A stretch of 64,000 nt of DNA, from contig JAGAJL010000023.1 of assembly GCA_017626095.1 (NCBI GenBank), forward strand, positions 51,497 to 115,496, in the 5' to 3' direction. This document shows, in pieces, positions 1-7,962 of the stretch. Numbering within the stretch: the first letter of the stretch is position 1; every line of letters starts with the position of its first letter. Below the pieces are notes generated by a model. It saw nothing but the letters and a program-made list of their open reading frames with translations. It was not told the origin of the DNA and ran no database searches. Origin of the DNA: Lachnospiraceae bacterium. Lineage in GTDB: Bacteria; Bacillota; Clostridia; Lachnospirales; Lachnospiraceae. A program made the position numbers and the translations under genes.

Positions 1-675
1 GAACGTATGGTTCAAAAGCAACTGCAGCGTATTACACAACTGCAGCAGGATATTATTTTCAGTATGGCAAACCTGATTGAAAGTCGGGATGGTACAACCG
101 GAGAACATGTTAAGCGTACCACCATTTATGCAGGCTATCTGATGGATAAGATGCTCGAACAGGGGGTGTATGCACAAGATTTAACATCCACTTTTATCGA
201 TTATATGAAAAAAGCTGCTCCACTTCATGATATCGGGAAAATTACAGTTCCGGACCGTATTTTGCAAAAGCCCGGCAAGCTAGATGCTGAAGAATATGAA
301 ATGATGAAAGGACATGCTGCCGCAGGAGGAAAGCTGATTCGGGAAAATATGACCAGAATTGTTGACCGGGAATTTGTGGATATGGCAGAAAAGCTGGCAG
401 CACACCACCATGAAAAGTGGAACGGAGGCGGATATCCGGATGGGCTTTCTGGTGAAAATATTCCGTTGTGTGCCCGCATTTTGGCTGTGGTGGATGTTTT
501 TGACGCATTAGTATCTAAACGCCAGTATAAAGAAGGCATGTCATTTGAAAAAGCGTATGATATTATGAAAAAAGACAGGGGCGAAGCCTTTGAACCGATT
601 TTGTTTGATACTTTTTTTGCAAATAAAAATGAATTAGTCCGGTTAATGCAGGAGTTAAACAGACCGGAGCAATAG
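1..675 (+). CDS. HD-GYP domain phosphodiesterase, C-terminal part (5' truncated by window edge)
   Basis: The reading frame is open from base 1, so the gene begins upstream. A short coiled-coil-like stretch (QKQLQRITQLQQ) leads into an HD-GYP domain. The metal-binding HD pair is seen in HDIGKI, followed by the HHE and GYP signatures in HHEKWNGGGYPDGL. The family hydrolyses cyclic di-GMP or related cyclic dinucleotides. The usual HHExxDGxGYP has Asn in place of Asp here, which may or may not affect activity. HD-GYP domains joined to a coiled-coil start like this usually follow a receiver domain, so the missing N-terminus is probably a receiver (inference). Confidence 0.9.
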   Translation, partial: ERMVQKQLQRITQLQQDIIFSMANLIESRDGTTGEHVKRTTIYAGYLMDKMLEQGVYAQDLTSTFIDYMKKAAPLHDIGKITVPDRILQKPGKLDAEEYEMMKGHAAAGGKLIRENMTRIVDREFVDMAEKLAAHHHEKWNGGGYPDGLSGENIPLCARILAVVDVFDALVSKRQYKEGMSFEKAYDIMKKDRGEAFEPILFDTFFANKNELVRLMQELNRPEQ

Positions 676-680
676 AATAA

Positions 681-724
681 AATGATACTACAAAGTGTAT
701 AGCAATCCGTTGGTATCATGGGAA
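681..724 (-). repeat. Fragment of dispersed structured repeat family A (copy A1)
   Basis: The segment contains the family motif GCAATCCGTTGGTATCATGG, which matches the reverse complement of 3386-3406 and 25954-25976. It is bounded by the inverted pair ATGATAC (682-688) and GTATCAT (713-719). It lies 6 bases after the HD-GYP stop codon. Only the 5' third of the full element is present. Confidence 0.6.
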
Positions 725-801
725 AGAAAATGAGCCAAATAAAGAAGAAAAGGCAAAAGAAAAGAACGAAAGAGTAAAAGATCGATAGAACAGGAGATAC
801 C

Positions 802-1137
802 ATGTTTGAAAAAAAGCAATATATTTACAGTGATACAATGGGAGTATGTAAAGTTGCGGATATTGTAAAGCTTTCTGCTAAAAAAGAAGCCGGCGAGGGT
901 GTATATTATTATCACCTAAAATCCGTATCGGGGAAAGTACAGGATGCATATATTCCCGTTGAGCATCATGAGGTTCTGCTGCGGGAACTGATTTCTGCAG
1001 ATGAGGCGGGATCATTTTCAAAAGAAGAACTTGAGAAGATGCCAAAGCTTAAACAGGAAGAGATTGCGTTTGTTTTAAAATCTTTGGATAGAGATAAAAA
1101 TGCAGAAAAAATAGATAAAACGCAGAAAAACAAATAA
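802..1137 (+). CDS. CarD / TRCF-RID domain protein, RNA polymerase-interacting regulator
   Basis: A 111-residue protein. Residues about 5-70 look like the RNA polymerase interaction domain shared by CarD and the repair coupling factor Mfd (GVCKVADIVKL, then VYYYHLKSV, then AYIPVEHHEVLLREL). CarD proteins bind the polymerase beta subunit and stabilise promoter complexes. This one is shorter than a full CarD (about 160 residues) and has only a short helical, lysine-rich tail. It may therefore act through the RID domain alone. The start is supported by AGGAGATACC just before the ATG. The bacterial target promoters cannot be inferred. Confidence 0.75.
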   Translation: MFEKKQYIYSDTMGVCKVADIVKLSAKKEAGEGVYYYHLKSVSGKVQDAYIPVEHHEVLLRELISADEAGSFSKEELEKMPKLKQEEIAFVLKSLDRDKNAEKIDKTQKNK

Positions 1138-1261
1138 AAAGCACAGAAAAACGATTAAAACGCAGAAAAAACAAAACATAATTAAAAAACAGGAAAAATA
1201 ATTTAAACACAGAAAAACACAGAAAGTAACATAGATATAAGCAATTAGGAAATGATATATC
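1138..1261 (+). other. A-rich spacer made of degenerate short repeats
   Basis: The 124-base gap between the CarD-like gene and trmO is built from variants of the unit CGCAGAAAAA/CACAGAAAAA with AAAACRATTAAAA between them. No promoter or terminator is clear. The repeat begins inside the last codons of the upstream gene, so its lysine-rich C-terminus may be derived from the repeat. Confidence 0.5.
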
Positions 1262-1939
1262 ATGGAAATTAAACAGATTGCAGTCATTCATACCGGTTTT
1301 AAGGAAAAGTTTGGAATTCCCAGACAAAGCGGATTGGTAAAAGACGCACAGGGGATAATTGAGTTTTTGCCTCAATTTCGCAGTAAGGAAGCTTTGCGTG
1401 GGTTGGAAGGATATTCCCATATCTGGGTTTTATGGGGATTTTCCGCATCTCAAAAAGAGCACTGGGCCGCTACGGTAACACCGCCTCGTTTAGGCGGGCG
1501 AAAAAGGATGGGCGTATTTGCGACCAGATCTCCTTTTCGGCCCAATCCGATTGGGATGTCGGTAGTAAAACTGGAAGAAATCATTTCTGATGAAAAAAGA
1601 GGATATTTATTGCGGGTTTCCGGTGTGGATATGCTTGACAAAACCCCTATTTATGATATAAAACCATATTTACCATATGCAGACAGTTATCCGGATGCAA
1701 CGGCAGGCTTTGCCGGTGAAGTGTTTGCACATCATCTGCATGTTGTGTGTCCGGATGAATTGTTAGAAAAGCTTCCCATGCAGATCAGGCAGACTGTGAT
1801 TGAACTGCTGGAGCAGGACCCGAGAACGGCATTCATTGACGACGAAACACGGATATGGGGATTGACTTATGAATCATACAATATTCGATTTAAGGTCTGC
1901 GGCGAAACGTTAACTGTTTGTGAAATTACAAGAATATAG
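1262..1939 (+). CDS. trmO: tRNA (N6-threonylcarbamoyladenosine(37)-N6)-methyltransferase TrmO
   Basis: A 225-residue TsaA/YaeB family protein. TrmO uses S-adenosylmethionine to methylate the t6A base at position 37 of ANN-decoding tRNAs. Family hallmarks are visible: the N-terminal IAVIHTGF.EKFGIPRQ, the central GGRKRMGVFATRSPFRPNPI loop that binds the cofactor, and the DIKPYLPYAD motif. Length is close to the family norm, including the C-terminal extension. The start ATG follows AGGAAAT at a usable distance. It seems to be a single gene, unrelated to argJ after it. Confidence 0.9.
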   Translation: MEIKQIAVIHTGFKEKFGIPRQSGLVKDAQGIIEFLPQFRSKEALRGLEGYSHIWVLWGFSASQKEHWAATVTPPRLGGRKRMGVFATRSPFRPNPIGMSVVKLEEIISDEKRGYLLRVSGVDMLDKTPIYDIKPYLPYADSYPDATAGFAGEVFAHHLHVVCPDELLEKLPMQIRQTVIELLEQDPRTAFIDDETRIWGLTYESYNIRFKVCGETLTVCEITRI

Positions 1940-2009
1940 AATTCATTCAGAAAGATTTCAAAAGGTCATTGTCAAAATACATCGTAAAATTTTTGTAGTG
2001 TGTTTTAGC

Positions 2010-2025
2010 ATTGTACTAGTACAAT
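2010..2025 (+). promoter_or_regulatory. Perfect 16-bp palindrome upstream of argJ, candidate operator
   Basis: ATTGTACTAGTACAAT is fully self-complementary. It lies 66 bases before the argJ start, and its right end supplies a TACAAT hexamer that could serve as a -10 box. Two-fold symmetry and this position suggest repressor control of argJ. The shape resembles GntR-type sites more than the classical ARG box, but the regulator is unknown. Confidence 0.45.
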
Positions 2026-2091
2026 AGTAAAGAAAGCAAAATAGAAAAGACAGAATTAGATAACAAAAGGAATGACAGAGGAGTAAGGATT

Positions 2092-3336
2092 ATGAAATTT
2101 ACAGAACAACCTGGATTTACTTATGTGGAAGGTGGTGTGTGTGCGGCAACAGGCTTTGTTGCAAACGGGCTAAACTGCGGATTAAATCTGAATAAAGAAA
2201 AAAACGATTTGGCATTGGTATACAGTGAACGTGTCTGCGATACGGCTGCTGTTTATACACAGAATAAAGTAAAAGGTGCACCGATCCTGGTTACCAAAAA
2301 ACATTTGCAGATGAGTGGTAATAAAGCAAGAGCCATTATTGCAAACAGTAAAAATGCAAATACCTGCAATGCAGACGGAGAAGAAAAGGCGGAGCGTATG
2401 GCACAACTGGCTGCCGAAGCGCTTCGCATTCCGGTCGATGAAGTGATTGTTGCATCTACAGGAGTCATCGGACAGGTTCTTCCCATTGAACCGATAGAAT
2501 CCCATATCGATGAATTGGTTTCTGGGTTATCTGCTGCTAATCACGGAAAAGCGGAATATGCCATAATGACAACGGATACGGTTATGAAAGAAGTTGCCGT
2601 AACATTTGAAATCGGCGGAAAGAAAGTGACTCTTGGCGGTATGGCCAAGGGAAGCGGAATGATTCATCCCAATATGGCTACTACCCTGAATTTTGTTACA
2701 ACAGACGTTTCTATAGATGTTTCTCTATTACAAAAAGCACTGAGCCGGATTGTCAAAATTACATATAATTGTCTGAGTATTGACGGTGATCAGTCTACCA
2801 ACGATATGCTTTGTGTTCTGGCAAACGGTGCCGCACAGAATCCAAAGATTGATACGGAAAACGAAGATTATGATACATTTTGCACAGCATTGTATTTTGT
2901 TTTGATGAATTTAACGAAAATGCTTGCAAAAGATGGCGAGGGTGCAACAAAGCTTTTAGAATGTGAAGTGAAGGGGGCTCCCGATCAGGATACAGCCATC
3001 GTTGTTGCTAAAAGTGTCATACGCTCACCATTGTTTAAATGTGCCATGTTTGGAGAAGATGCCAACTGGGGACGAATCTTATGTGCCATCGGATATGCAG
3101 AAGCTGATTTTGATATTGACAAAGTGGATGTTAATTTGGAATCGGAGTTTGGAAATATTGCTGTCTGTAAAAATGGTTCCGGCGTTGATTTCTCAGAAGA
3201 GAAAGCTGCCAAAATTCTGTCTTCCGATGAGATATCTATTCAAATTGATTTACATCAGGGTATCGAGCATGCAAAGGCGTGGGGATGCGATTTGACTTAC
3301 GATTATGTAAAGATAAATGGTGATTATCGTTCTTAA
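2092..3336 (+). CDS. argJ: Bifunctional glutamate N-acetyltransferase / amino-acid acetyltransferase ArgJ
   Basis: A 414-residue ArgJ. It transfers acetyl from N-acetylornithine to glutamate in the cyclic arginine pathway, and bifunctional forms also use acetyl-CoA. The self-cleavage site is present as KGSGMIHPNMATTLNF: cleavage is expected between Ala196 and Thr197, and Thr197 becomes the nucleophile of the mature beta chain. The oxyanion motif ASTGVIG (about 121-127) is intact. The start follows GAGGAG. It stands alone, without argC/B/D next to it, and has a palindromic candidate operator upstream. Sequence alone does not decide between mono- and bifunctional forms. Confidence 0.95.
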   Translation: MKFTEQPGFTYVEGGVCAATGFVANGLNCGLNLNKEKNDLALVYSERVCDTAAVYTQNKVKGAPILVTKKHLQMSGNKARAIIANSKNANTCNADGEEKAERMAQLAAEALRIPVDEVIVASTGVIGQVLPIEPIESHIDELVSGLSAANHGKAEYAIMTTDTVMKEVAVTFEIGGKKVTLGGMAKGSGMIHPNMATTLNFVTTDVSIDVSLLQKALSRIVKITYNCLSIDGDQSTNDMLCVLANGAAQNPKIDTENEDYDTFCTALYFVLMNLTKMLAKDGEGATKLLECEVKGAPDQDTAIVVAKSVIRSPLFKCAMFGEDANWGRILCAIGYAEADFDIDKVDVNLESEFGNIAVCKNGSGVDFSEEKAAKILSSDEISIQIDLHQGIEHAKAWGCDLTYDYVKINGDYRS

Positions 3337-3356
3337 AATTTGTATTTTGCCATCTT

Positions 3357-3470
3357 ATGATGTTGAGGTCAAAAGGTATTTTGCTCCCATGATACCAACG
3401 GATTTCTGCGCACTTTGTGCTCTCGCAATCCTAAAATAGTTGAAATCCGCCCTAATCGGACTACTTTCAA
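3357..3470 (+). repeat. Dispersed structured repeat family A (copy A2, 5' two thirds)
   Basis: It starts 21 bases after the argJ stop with ATGATGTTGAGGTCAAAAGG, then CATGATACCAACGGAT and GAAATCCGCCC, all shared in order with 25928-26040. The stem GGATTTC (3400-3406) / GCAATCC (3425-3431) has one mismatch and encloses the conserved loop end CTCTCG. The terminal variable hairpin of the full copy is missing. Confidence 0.7.
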
Positions 3471-3563
3471 AATCAACACTTATACCATTTAAATTGAATT
3501 TCAATAGAAAAGTAAGATGCTTGTTACTATGTTAATCTTATAGAATTTAATAGTATTGAGAGA

Positions 3564-3608
3564 AAATCCTCAAAAACAAATGAAATAGATTTGTTTTGGG
3601 GATTTTTT
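3564..3608 (+). terminator. Intrinsic terminator between argJ and the LytTR gene
   Basis: AAATCCTCAAAAACAAAT pairs with ATTTGTTTTGGGGATTT across a 7-base loop and is followed by TTTTTTATTTT. It ends only about 6 bases before the GGAGG of the next gene. It can therefore end argJ transcripts or act as a leader attenuator for the LytTR gene. Confidence 0.7.
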
Positions 3609-3629
3609 ATTTTGAAGGAGGGTTATTAA

Positions 3630-4361
3630 ATGAAGAACAAAAAACAAATACTGGTATTGGACGGGAAGAGCAAGCAACTGAACCGGTTATGCAGGCTGAT
3701 TGGAGAAATGTGTGAACATGCTGATGTGTTGCGGACAACGGATTTGGAAGAAGCATATCGGATTATTTTTTGCAGAAATATTGAACTGATTTTTGTCAGA
3801 GTGTTTATGGAGCGCCGTTATGACGATTCCAGAATTCGTTTTATTGAACAGGTAAGGCAAAAAGAAGAAAATGCATTTGTCCCGATTATCGTTATCACAA
3901 CAGATGAAGTAAATATCCGGCATTTTCTGGGAGAACTTCACTGTTTTGGAATTATGGAACCCCAATTTGACCAAAACTATGCTCAGGAACTCATCAAAAA
4001 TGCACTAAAATTTCATAAATACAAAATAGAAAAAAAGTTTGCTTATTTTAAATGCGGTGGAGTAATAAAAAGTGTTCGTATTTCAGAAATTCTTTATATA
4101 GAACACCATAAAAAATATGCTATAGTCTATACTTATACGGAACAATTTAGTATTACAAACTGTACCGGAACCGATACACTTCAAAAATTTGGAAATTATG
4201 ATTTTATGCTGTGTGCAAAAGGAGTTGTGGTTAATATGAGATGTGTTTCAGGGATTGATATGAAACATCATAAAATCATTTTCTCAGACCGTTCGATTTC
4301 TTTTGGACAGATTTATTATAAAAACATCTGTGCTTATCTGGAGCAAGCCGGAATCCTCTGA
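3630..4361 (+). CDS. LytTR-family response regulator with a degenerate receiver domain
   Basis: A 243-residue protein. The N-terminal 120 residues have a receiver-like fold pattern (ILVLD at 7-11, a hydrophobic strand IELIFVRV at 51-58, VPIIVITTD). The residue where the phospho-accepting Asp should be is Arg57, and the conserved Lys before the last loop is replaced in GIMEPQF. Residues about 140-240 form a LytTR DNA-binding domain (RISEILYIEHHKKY.., FMLCAKGVVVNM). It is probably a phosphorylation-independent regulator. No histidine kinase gene is adjacent. The start follows GGAGGG and sits just after a terminator hairpin. Confidence 0.85.
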   Translation: MKNKKQILVLDGKSKQLNRLCRLIGEMCEHADVLRTTDLEEAYRIIFCRNIELIFVRVFMERRYDDSRIRFIEQVRQKEENAFVPIIVITTDEVNIRHFLGELHCFGIMEPQFDQNYAQELIKNALKFHKYKIEKKFAYFKCGGVIKSVRISEILYIEHHKKYAIVYTYTEQFSITNCTGTDTLQKFGNYDFMLCAKGVVVNMRCVSGIDMKHHKIIFSDRSISFGQIYYKNICAYLEQAGIL

Positions 4362-4465
4362 TGCGGCATCCTTTGATATTTTTGTGGCGCACAGCAGGAG
4401 AAGGGTGATAAAAGATGTGATATCAGATATGAAAAAGACATGATAACAGATTTGTGTATATTCAT

Positions 4466-4499
4466 CAAAACCGCCCGAATGATGCTTGATCGGTTTTTG
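4466..4499 (+). terminator. Intrinsic terminator after the LytTR gene
   Basis: CAAAACCG pairs with CGGTTTTTG over an 18-base loop, with the T-run built into the 3' arm. It lies about 100 bases after the LytTR stop codon. Confidence 0.5.
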
Positions 4500-4748
4500 T
4501 AACCCCCTGCTGTGCAAGCATTATGTCAACCACATAGATAGTGTATTAAAAGTTGGTGGGATTAGGGAGTAAATTTGCACCATGCACATTAGATATATGG
4601 CTGTAATTCCGTTTTATGTTTTGTTTTGGAATCTCAGCCTGTTAAAATATATTTTTGGAAGACAAAAGCTTGATAAAAAATGAAAAAAAGTATCTAAAAT
4701 GTCAAAAATAGCAAAATAAATGTCAAAAATAGCATGGTCTCATGTCTG

Positions 4749-4804
4749 TTTTCAAAACTCAGACTTCGTCTTCAAACAGTCGGAACCGTGCAAAGATATA
4801 TATT
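4749..4804 (+). repeat. Relic of foldback element B
   Basis: A 24-base exact match (4750-4773, centred on CTCAGACTTCGTC) occurs in reverse complement at 40581-40604. The end CAAAGATATATATT (4791-4804) is identical to 40672-40685, part of the outer arm of that element. The long inverted arms are lost here. Confidence 0.65.
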
Positions 4805-4951
4805 GGGAACATGAATATGAAAAGGGAAAAGTATAAAGAAAAAGTTAGAATGAAAATATAAGATAAAATGTTAAGAAAAAAGTCGGAATGTGTTTTATTC
4901 TGTGAAAATATTTGATATACTATATTTATCTATGAAAAATCGGAGAAACCA

Positions 4952-6031
4952 ATGATATTAAATAAAATGTATCAATCTAATAGCATACAAAAAAAGCTGC
5001 TTTCCTTTATTTTTTTGTTTTCCTTATTGTTTCTTACAGGATGCGGACAAAAAGAGGGCGAGAATATAAAAGCCGGGTTTGCAGCAATTGAACAATCGGA
5101 TTATACCACTGCCATGCAGTGCTTTGAGACGGCTGTGGCTGAAGGAGAAGATGCGCAGTTAGCATACCGGGGAATTGGTATGACCTATCTGGGAATGGCA
5201 AAATATGAAGAATCCATTGAGGCTTTTGAGACCGCTTTGTCCAACGGTGGATTATTTGCCGGGGATCTGGAACGGGATATCAATTTTTATATGGCGACTG
5301 CCATGTACAAAAACGGTCAGTATACAAATTCCGGAGAATTGCTGGATATTATCATCGAGAGTGAAAAGGATAATGTAGATGCCCATTTTTTGAGAGGTTG
5401 TATTTCTTTGGAGACCGGAGATTATGAAAATGGTATCTATCATTTTGATAAAGCCATAGAGTATTCCAAAGACCAGCAATCTATTAAAATCCGTATTTTC
5501 GAGGAACTGGCTTCCAACGGATATGATGAAAAGGGGAGTGAGTATCTGACGGGGATTTTAGATGACAGCACTAAGTTAAGTGATTATGAGCAGGGTGTTG
5601 TATATTTTTATATAAAGGATTATGACAGCGCCAGAAATCATCTGGGTCTTGCCAAGCAGGCCGGCGGAAAAAATATGGGTAGTATTGTATATATGCTGGG
5701 AAAAACCTATGAGCAGTTAGGTGAATATAACTATGCCAGTGTTTTATATACGGAGTATCTGCAGGATAATATCGGGGATGCCAATATTTATAATCAACTG
5801 GGGATTTGTCAGTTAGAGCTTGGCGATACGGCATCTGCCATTCAGTCCTTTGAAAGTGGCTTATCGTTGGGAGATCCCACGATGACGCAGACCTTAAAAT
5901 ATAATCAGATCTGTGCATATGAACAAGCTACTAATTTTACGAAAGCAAAGGCATTACTGGATGAATATCTGGCCGCGTATCCGGATGATGAAAATGCACG
6001 CAGAGAAGCTGTGTTTTTAAGTACAAGATAA
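4952..6031 (+). CDS. TPR-repeat lipoprotein
   Basis: A 359-residue exported protein. A basic start and hydrophobic stretch (LLSFIFLFSLLFLTGC) end in a lipobox with Cys31, so the mature protein should be lipid-anchored outside the membrane. The rest is a run of tetratricopeptide repeats (for example ALAYRGIGMTYLGMAKYEES-like units, ANIYNQLGICQLELGDTASA). TPR arrays mediate protein-protein contact and no enzymatic domain is seen. The start follows CGGAGAAACC. The partner cannot be told from the neighbours, an unrelated regulator and pyrF. Confidence 0.85.
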   Translation: MILNKMYQSNSIQKKLLSFIFLFSLLFLTGCGQKEGENIKAGFAAIEQSDYTTAMQCFETAVAEGEDAQLAYRGIGMTYLGMAKYEESIEAFETALSNGGLFAGDLERDINFYMATAMYKNGQYTNSGELLDIIIESEKDNVDAHFLRGCISLETGDYENGIYHFDKAIEYSKDQQSIKIRIFEELASNGYDEKGSEYLTGILDDSTKLSDYEQGVVYFYIKDYDSARNHLGLAKQAGGKNMGSIVYMLGKTYEQLGEYNYASVLYTEYLQDNIGDANIYNQLGICQLELGDTASAIQSFESGLSLGDPTMTQTLKYNQICAYEQATNFTKAKALLDEYLAAYPDDENARREAVFLSTR

Positions 6032-6055
6032 TAGATTTCGTAATGAAAATACGCA

Positions 6056-6176
6056 TTTGACTCTGGTATTATACTATGATGTGAATGTCAAAAGTAAATT
6101 TTGCGATTCGCTGATGTATATAGATTGCTACATTGCTATGCAATTCTCGCAACCGCGAAAATCTAATACTAAATTA
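6056..6176 (+). repeat. Dispersed structured repeat family A (copy A5, diverged)
   Basis: It begins with a 3'-end-like motif TTGACTCTGGTATTAT, then ATGATGTGAATGTCAAAAG and GATTGCTACATTGC with TCTCGCAACC. These align in order to the 5' half of the copy at 25928. It lies between the TPR lipoprotein stop and pyrF. Confidence 0.5.
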
Positions 6177-6192
6177 TAAAAGGAGCAGGACA

Positions 6193-7116
6193 ATGATTAA
6201 TCAGTTAGTTTCAAAAATTCAAAAAACAGGGGCGCCGATTGTTGTGGGATTAGATCCCATGATGAAATTTGTGCCGGAACATATTCAGAAAAAGGCATTT
6301 TCCGAATATGGAGAAACGCTGGAAGGGGCTGCTGAAGCAATCTGGCAGTACAATAAAGGAATTGTTGATGCCGTTTATGATTTGATCCCGGCAGTAAAAC
6401 CGCAGATTGCCATGTATGAACAGTTTGGCATTCCCGGATTACAGGCATTTAAAAAGACCGTGGATTATTGTAAAGAAAAAGGATTGGTCGTCATCGGAGA
6501 TATCAAACGAGGCGATATCGGTTCTACTTCAACGGCATATGCGGTAGGTCATCTCGGAAAAGTACAGGTAGGAAGTAATCAATTTTCCGGTTTTGATGAG
6601 GATTTTGTAACGGTCAATCCCTATCTTGGTTCTGATGGTGTAAAACCGTTTATTGATGTTTGTAAAGAAGAAAAAAAAGGTATTTTTGTTTTAGTAAAGA
6701 CATCCAATCCGAGCAGCGGTGAATTTCAGGATCGTCTGATTGACGGAAAACCGTTATATGAGCTTGTTGGTGCCATGGTAGATCAGTGGGGATCAGAGGT
6801 CATGGGAGATTCTTACAGCTACGTTGGTGCTGTTGTTGGTGCGACTTATCCGGAAATGGGCAAAGTTTTGCGTGAGATTATGCCAAAAGCTTATATTCTG
6901 GTGCCCGGATACGGTGCACAGGGCGGTAAAGGCAAGGATTTGGTGCATTTCTTCAATAAAGATGGTCTTGGCGCAATTGTCAATTCTTCGCGAGGCATTA
7001 TTGCAGCATATCAGCAGGATGCATACAAAGAGAAATATTCGCCTGAAAATTATGCGGATGCTTCCCGTGCGGCTGTGTTAGCAATGAAAGAAGATATTGC
7101 AAGTGCTTTGGTATAA
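6193..7116 (+). CDS. pyrF: Orotidine 5'-phosphate decarboxylase PyrF
   Basis: A 307-residue decarboxylase that converts OMP to UMP, the last step of de novo pyrimidine synthesis. The signature GDIKRGDIGSTS contains the catalytic Lys105 and the Asp/Lys charge network. The length and the GSTSTAYA variant place it in the longer type 2 subfamily. I chose the ATG at 6193 because AAAAGGAG precedes it; an in-frame start at 6133 would add 20 residues that read as part of the upstream repeat. pyrE is found separately at 12005, so the pathway is not in one operon. Confidence 0.95.
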   Translation: MINQLVSKIQKTGAPIVVGLDPMMKFVPEHIQKKAFSEYGETLEGAAEAIWQYNKGIVDAVYDLIPAVKPQIAMYEQFGIPGLQAFKKTVDYCKEKGLVVIGDIKRGDIGSTSTAYAVGHLGKVQVGSNQFSGFDEDFVTVNPYLGSDGVKPFIDVCKEEKKGIFVLVKTSNPSSGEFQDRLIDGKPLYELVGAMVDQWGSEVMGDSYSYVGAVVGATYPEMGKVLREIMPKAYILVPGYGAQGGKGKDLVHFFNKDGLGAIVNSSRGIIAAYQQDAYKEKYSPENYADASRAAVLAMKEDIASALV

Positions 7117-7289
7117 AGATTTTGGTGATTGAACCAATTTTTTCTCTGGTATAAAGATTTTTGGTAAATGAACCGATATTGTAAATAAGAAATGCGGCAG
7201 TTCGTTTAGGTAGATTAATAGTCATTTTTTACAGTGATAAAGTGATGATGGCTGTCGCAAAATGATTTTAAATCAGGTAACTATTAATC

Positions 7290-7312
7290 AGCAAAAGGAT
7301 TTGCTATTTTTT
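7290..7312 (+). terminator. Short intrinsic terminator after pyrF
   Basis: AGCAAA/TTTGCT with a 4-base loop is followed by ATTTTTT. It stands just before the AGGAGG of the next gene. The preceding spacer also carries a diverged direct repeat (GTATAAAGATTTT..GGTRAWTGAACC at about 7113 and 7150). Confidence 0.5.
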
Positions 7313-7334
7313 ATCAATCAAGGAGGATAAGATT

Positions 7335-7946
7335 ATGTCAAATGTAAGTTCAGTTGGAAGCAATTATACGGATGCATACAGCAATTACAGTGCTTCCAAA
7401 ACAAAAAACACAACACAGGCAGAGGAAACAAAAAATACCGGTGGTACAGCTGCGGTATCATTTAAAGCCTCAGCAGAAGGAAGAGCGGCTGTCGGTAAAA
7501 TGTCTGATGCTGACCGTGCGGCACTGGTTTCACAGTTGAAAGCAGATGTTCAGTCTCGTACTGACCAGCTTACAAGTATTGTCACAAAAATGCTGGAAAA
7601 ACAGGGAGTTGCCATTGGAACGGCTGATGATATGTGGAAAATATTAGCCGGTGGTAATTTTACGGTTGATGCAGCTACAAAAGCTCAGGCACAGGCAGAT
7701 ATTGCAGAAGATGGATACTGGGGTGTAAAACAGACATCACAGCGTATATTTGATTTTGCAATGGCTTTGTCCGGTGGCGATCAGGAAACGATGAAAAAAA
7801 TGCGCTCTGCATTTGAAAAGGGCTTTAAACAGGCAACGTCTGCATGGGGCAAAGAACTTCCGTCAATCAGTAAGGATACCTATGATGCAGTAGAGAAAAT
7901 GTTTGATGATTATGCAGCGAGTTTTCAAAGTGATTCCAATGAGTAG
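7335..7946 (+). CDS. DUF5610-like protein of unknown function
   Basis: A 203-residue protein with no signal peptide or membrane segment. The first 45 residues are Ser/Thr/Asn-rich and probably disordered. From about residue 60 it is helical, with the pattern GYWGVKQTSQRIFDFAMALS.GGD, then AFEKGFKQATSAWGKELPSIS. I recall this arrangement from the family named DUF5610, whose function is unknown to me; this link is from memory. Ribosome site is AAGGAGGATAAGATT. The downstream gene follows after 16 bases, and its product is FliD-like, so a role in the flagellum or cell surface is possible (inference). Confidence 0.7.
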   Translation: MSNVSSVGSNYTDAYSNYSASKTKNTTQAEETKNTGGTAAVSFKASAEGRAAVGKMSDADRAALVSQLKADVQSRTDQLTSIVTKMLEKQGVAIGTADDMWKILAGGNFTVDAATKAQAQADIAEDGYWGVKQTSQRIFDFAMALSGGDQETMKKMRSAFEKGFKQATSAWGKELPSISKDTYDAVEKMFDDYAASFQSDSNE

Positions 7947-7962
7947 TTCGGAGGTGTAAATG

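Larger units (their letters stand above)
4362..4951 (+). other. 590-base non-coding gap with terminator, short direct repeat and element-B relic
   Basis: Contents seen: a terminator hairpin at 4466-4499; a 17-base direct repeat AAATGTCAAAAATAGCA at 4697-4713 and 4718-4734; a relic of foldback element B at 4749-4804; and a TATACT box at 4916-4921 that may serve the next gene. A 33-codon open frame at 4582-4683 (MHIRYMAVIPFYV...) has a poorly spaced ribosome site, so it is not called as a gene. Confidence 0.6.

Noticed and set aside
225-803. 192-codon minus-strand frame at the left edge
   Set aside because: Mirror of the HD-GYP coding sequence on the plus strand, which has clear catalytic motifs.
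4582-4683. 33-codon frame MHIRYMAVIPFYV...
   Set aside because: Hydrophobic and plausible as a small membrane peptide, but GGGAG is 13 bases from the ATG and nothing else supports it.
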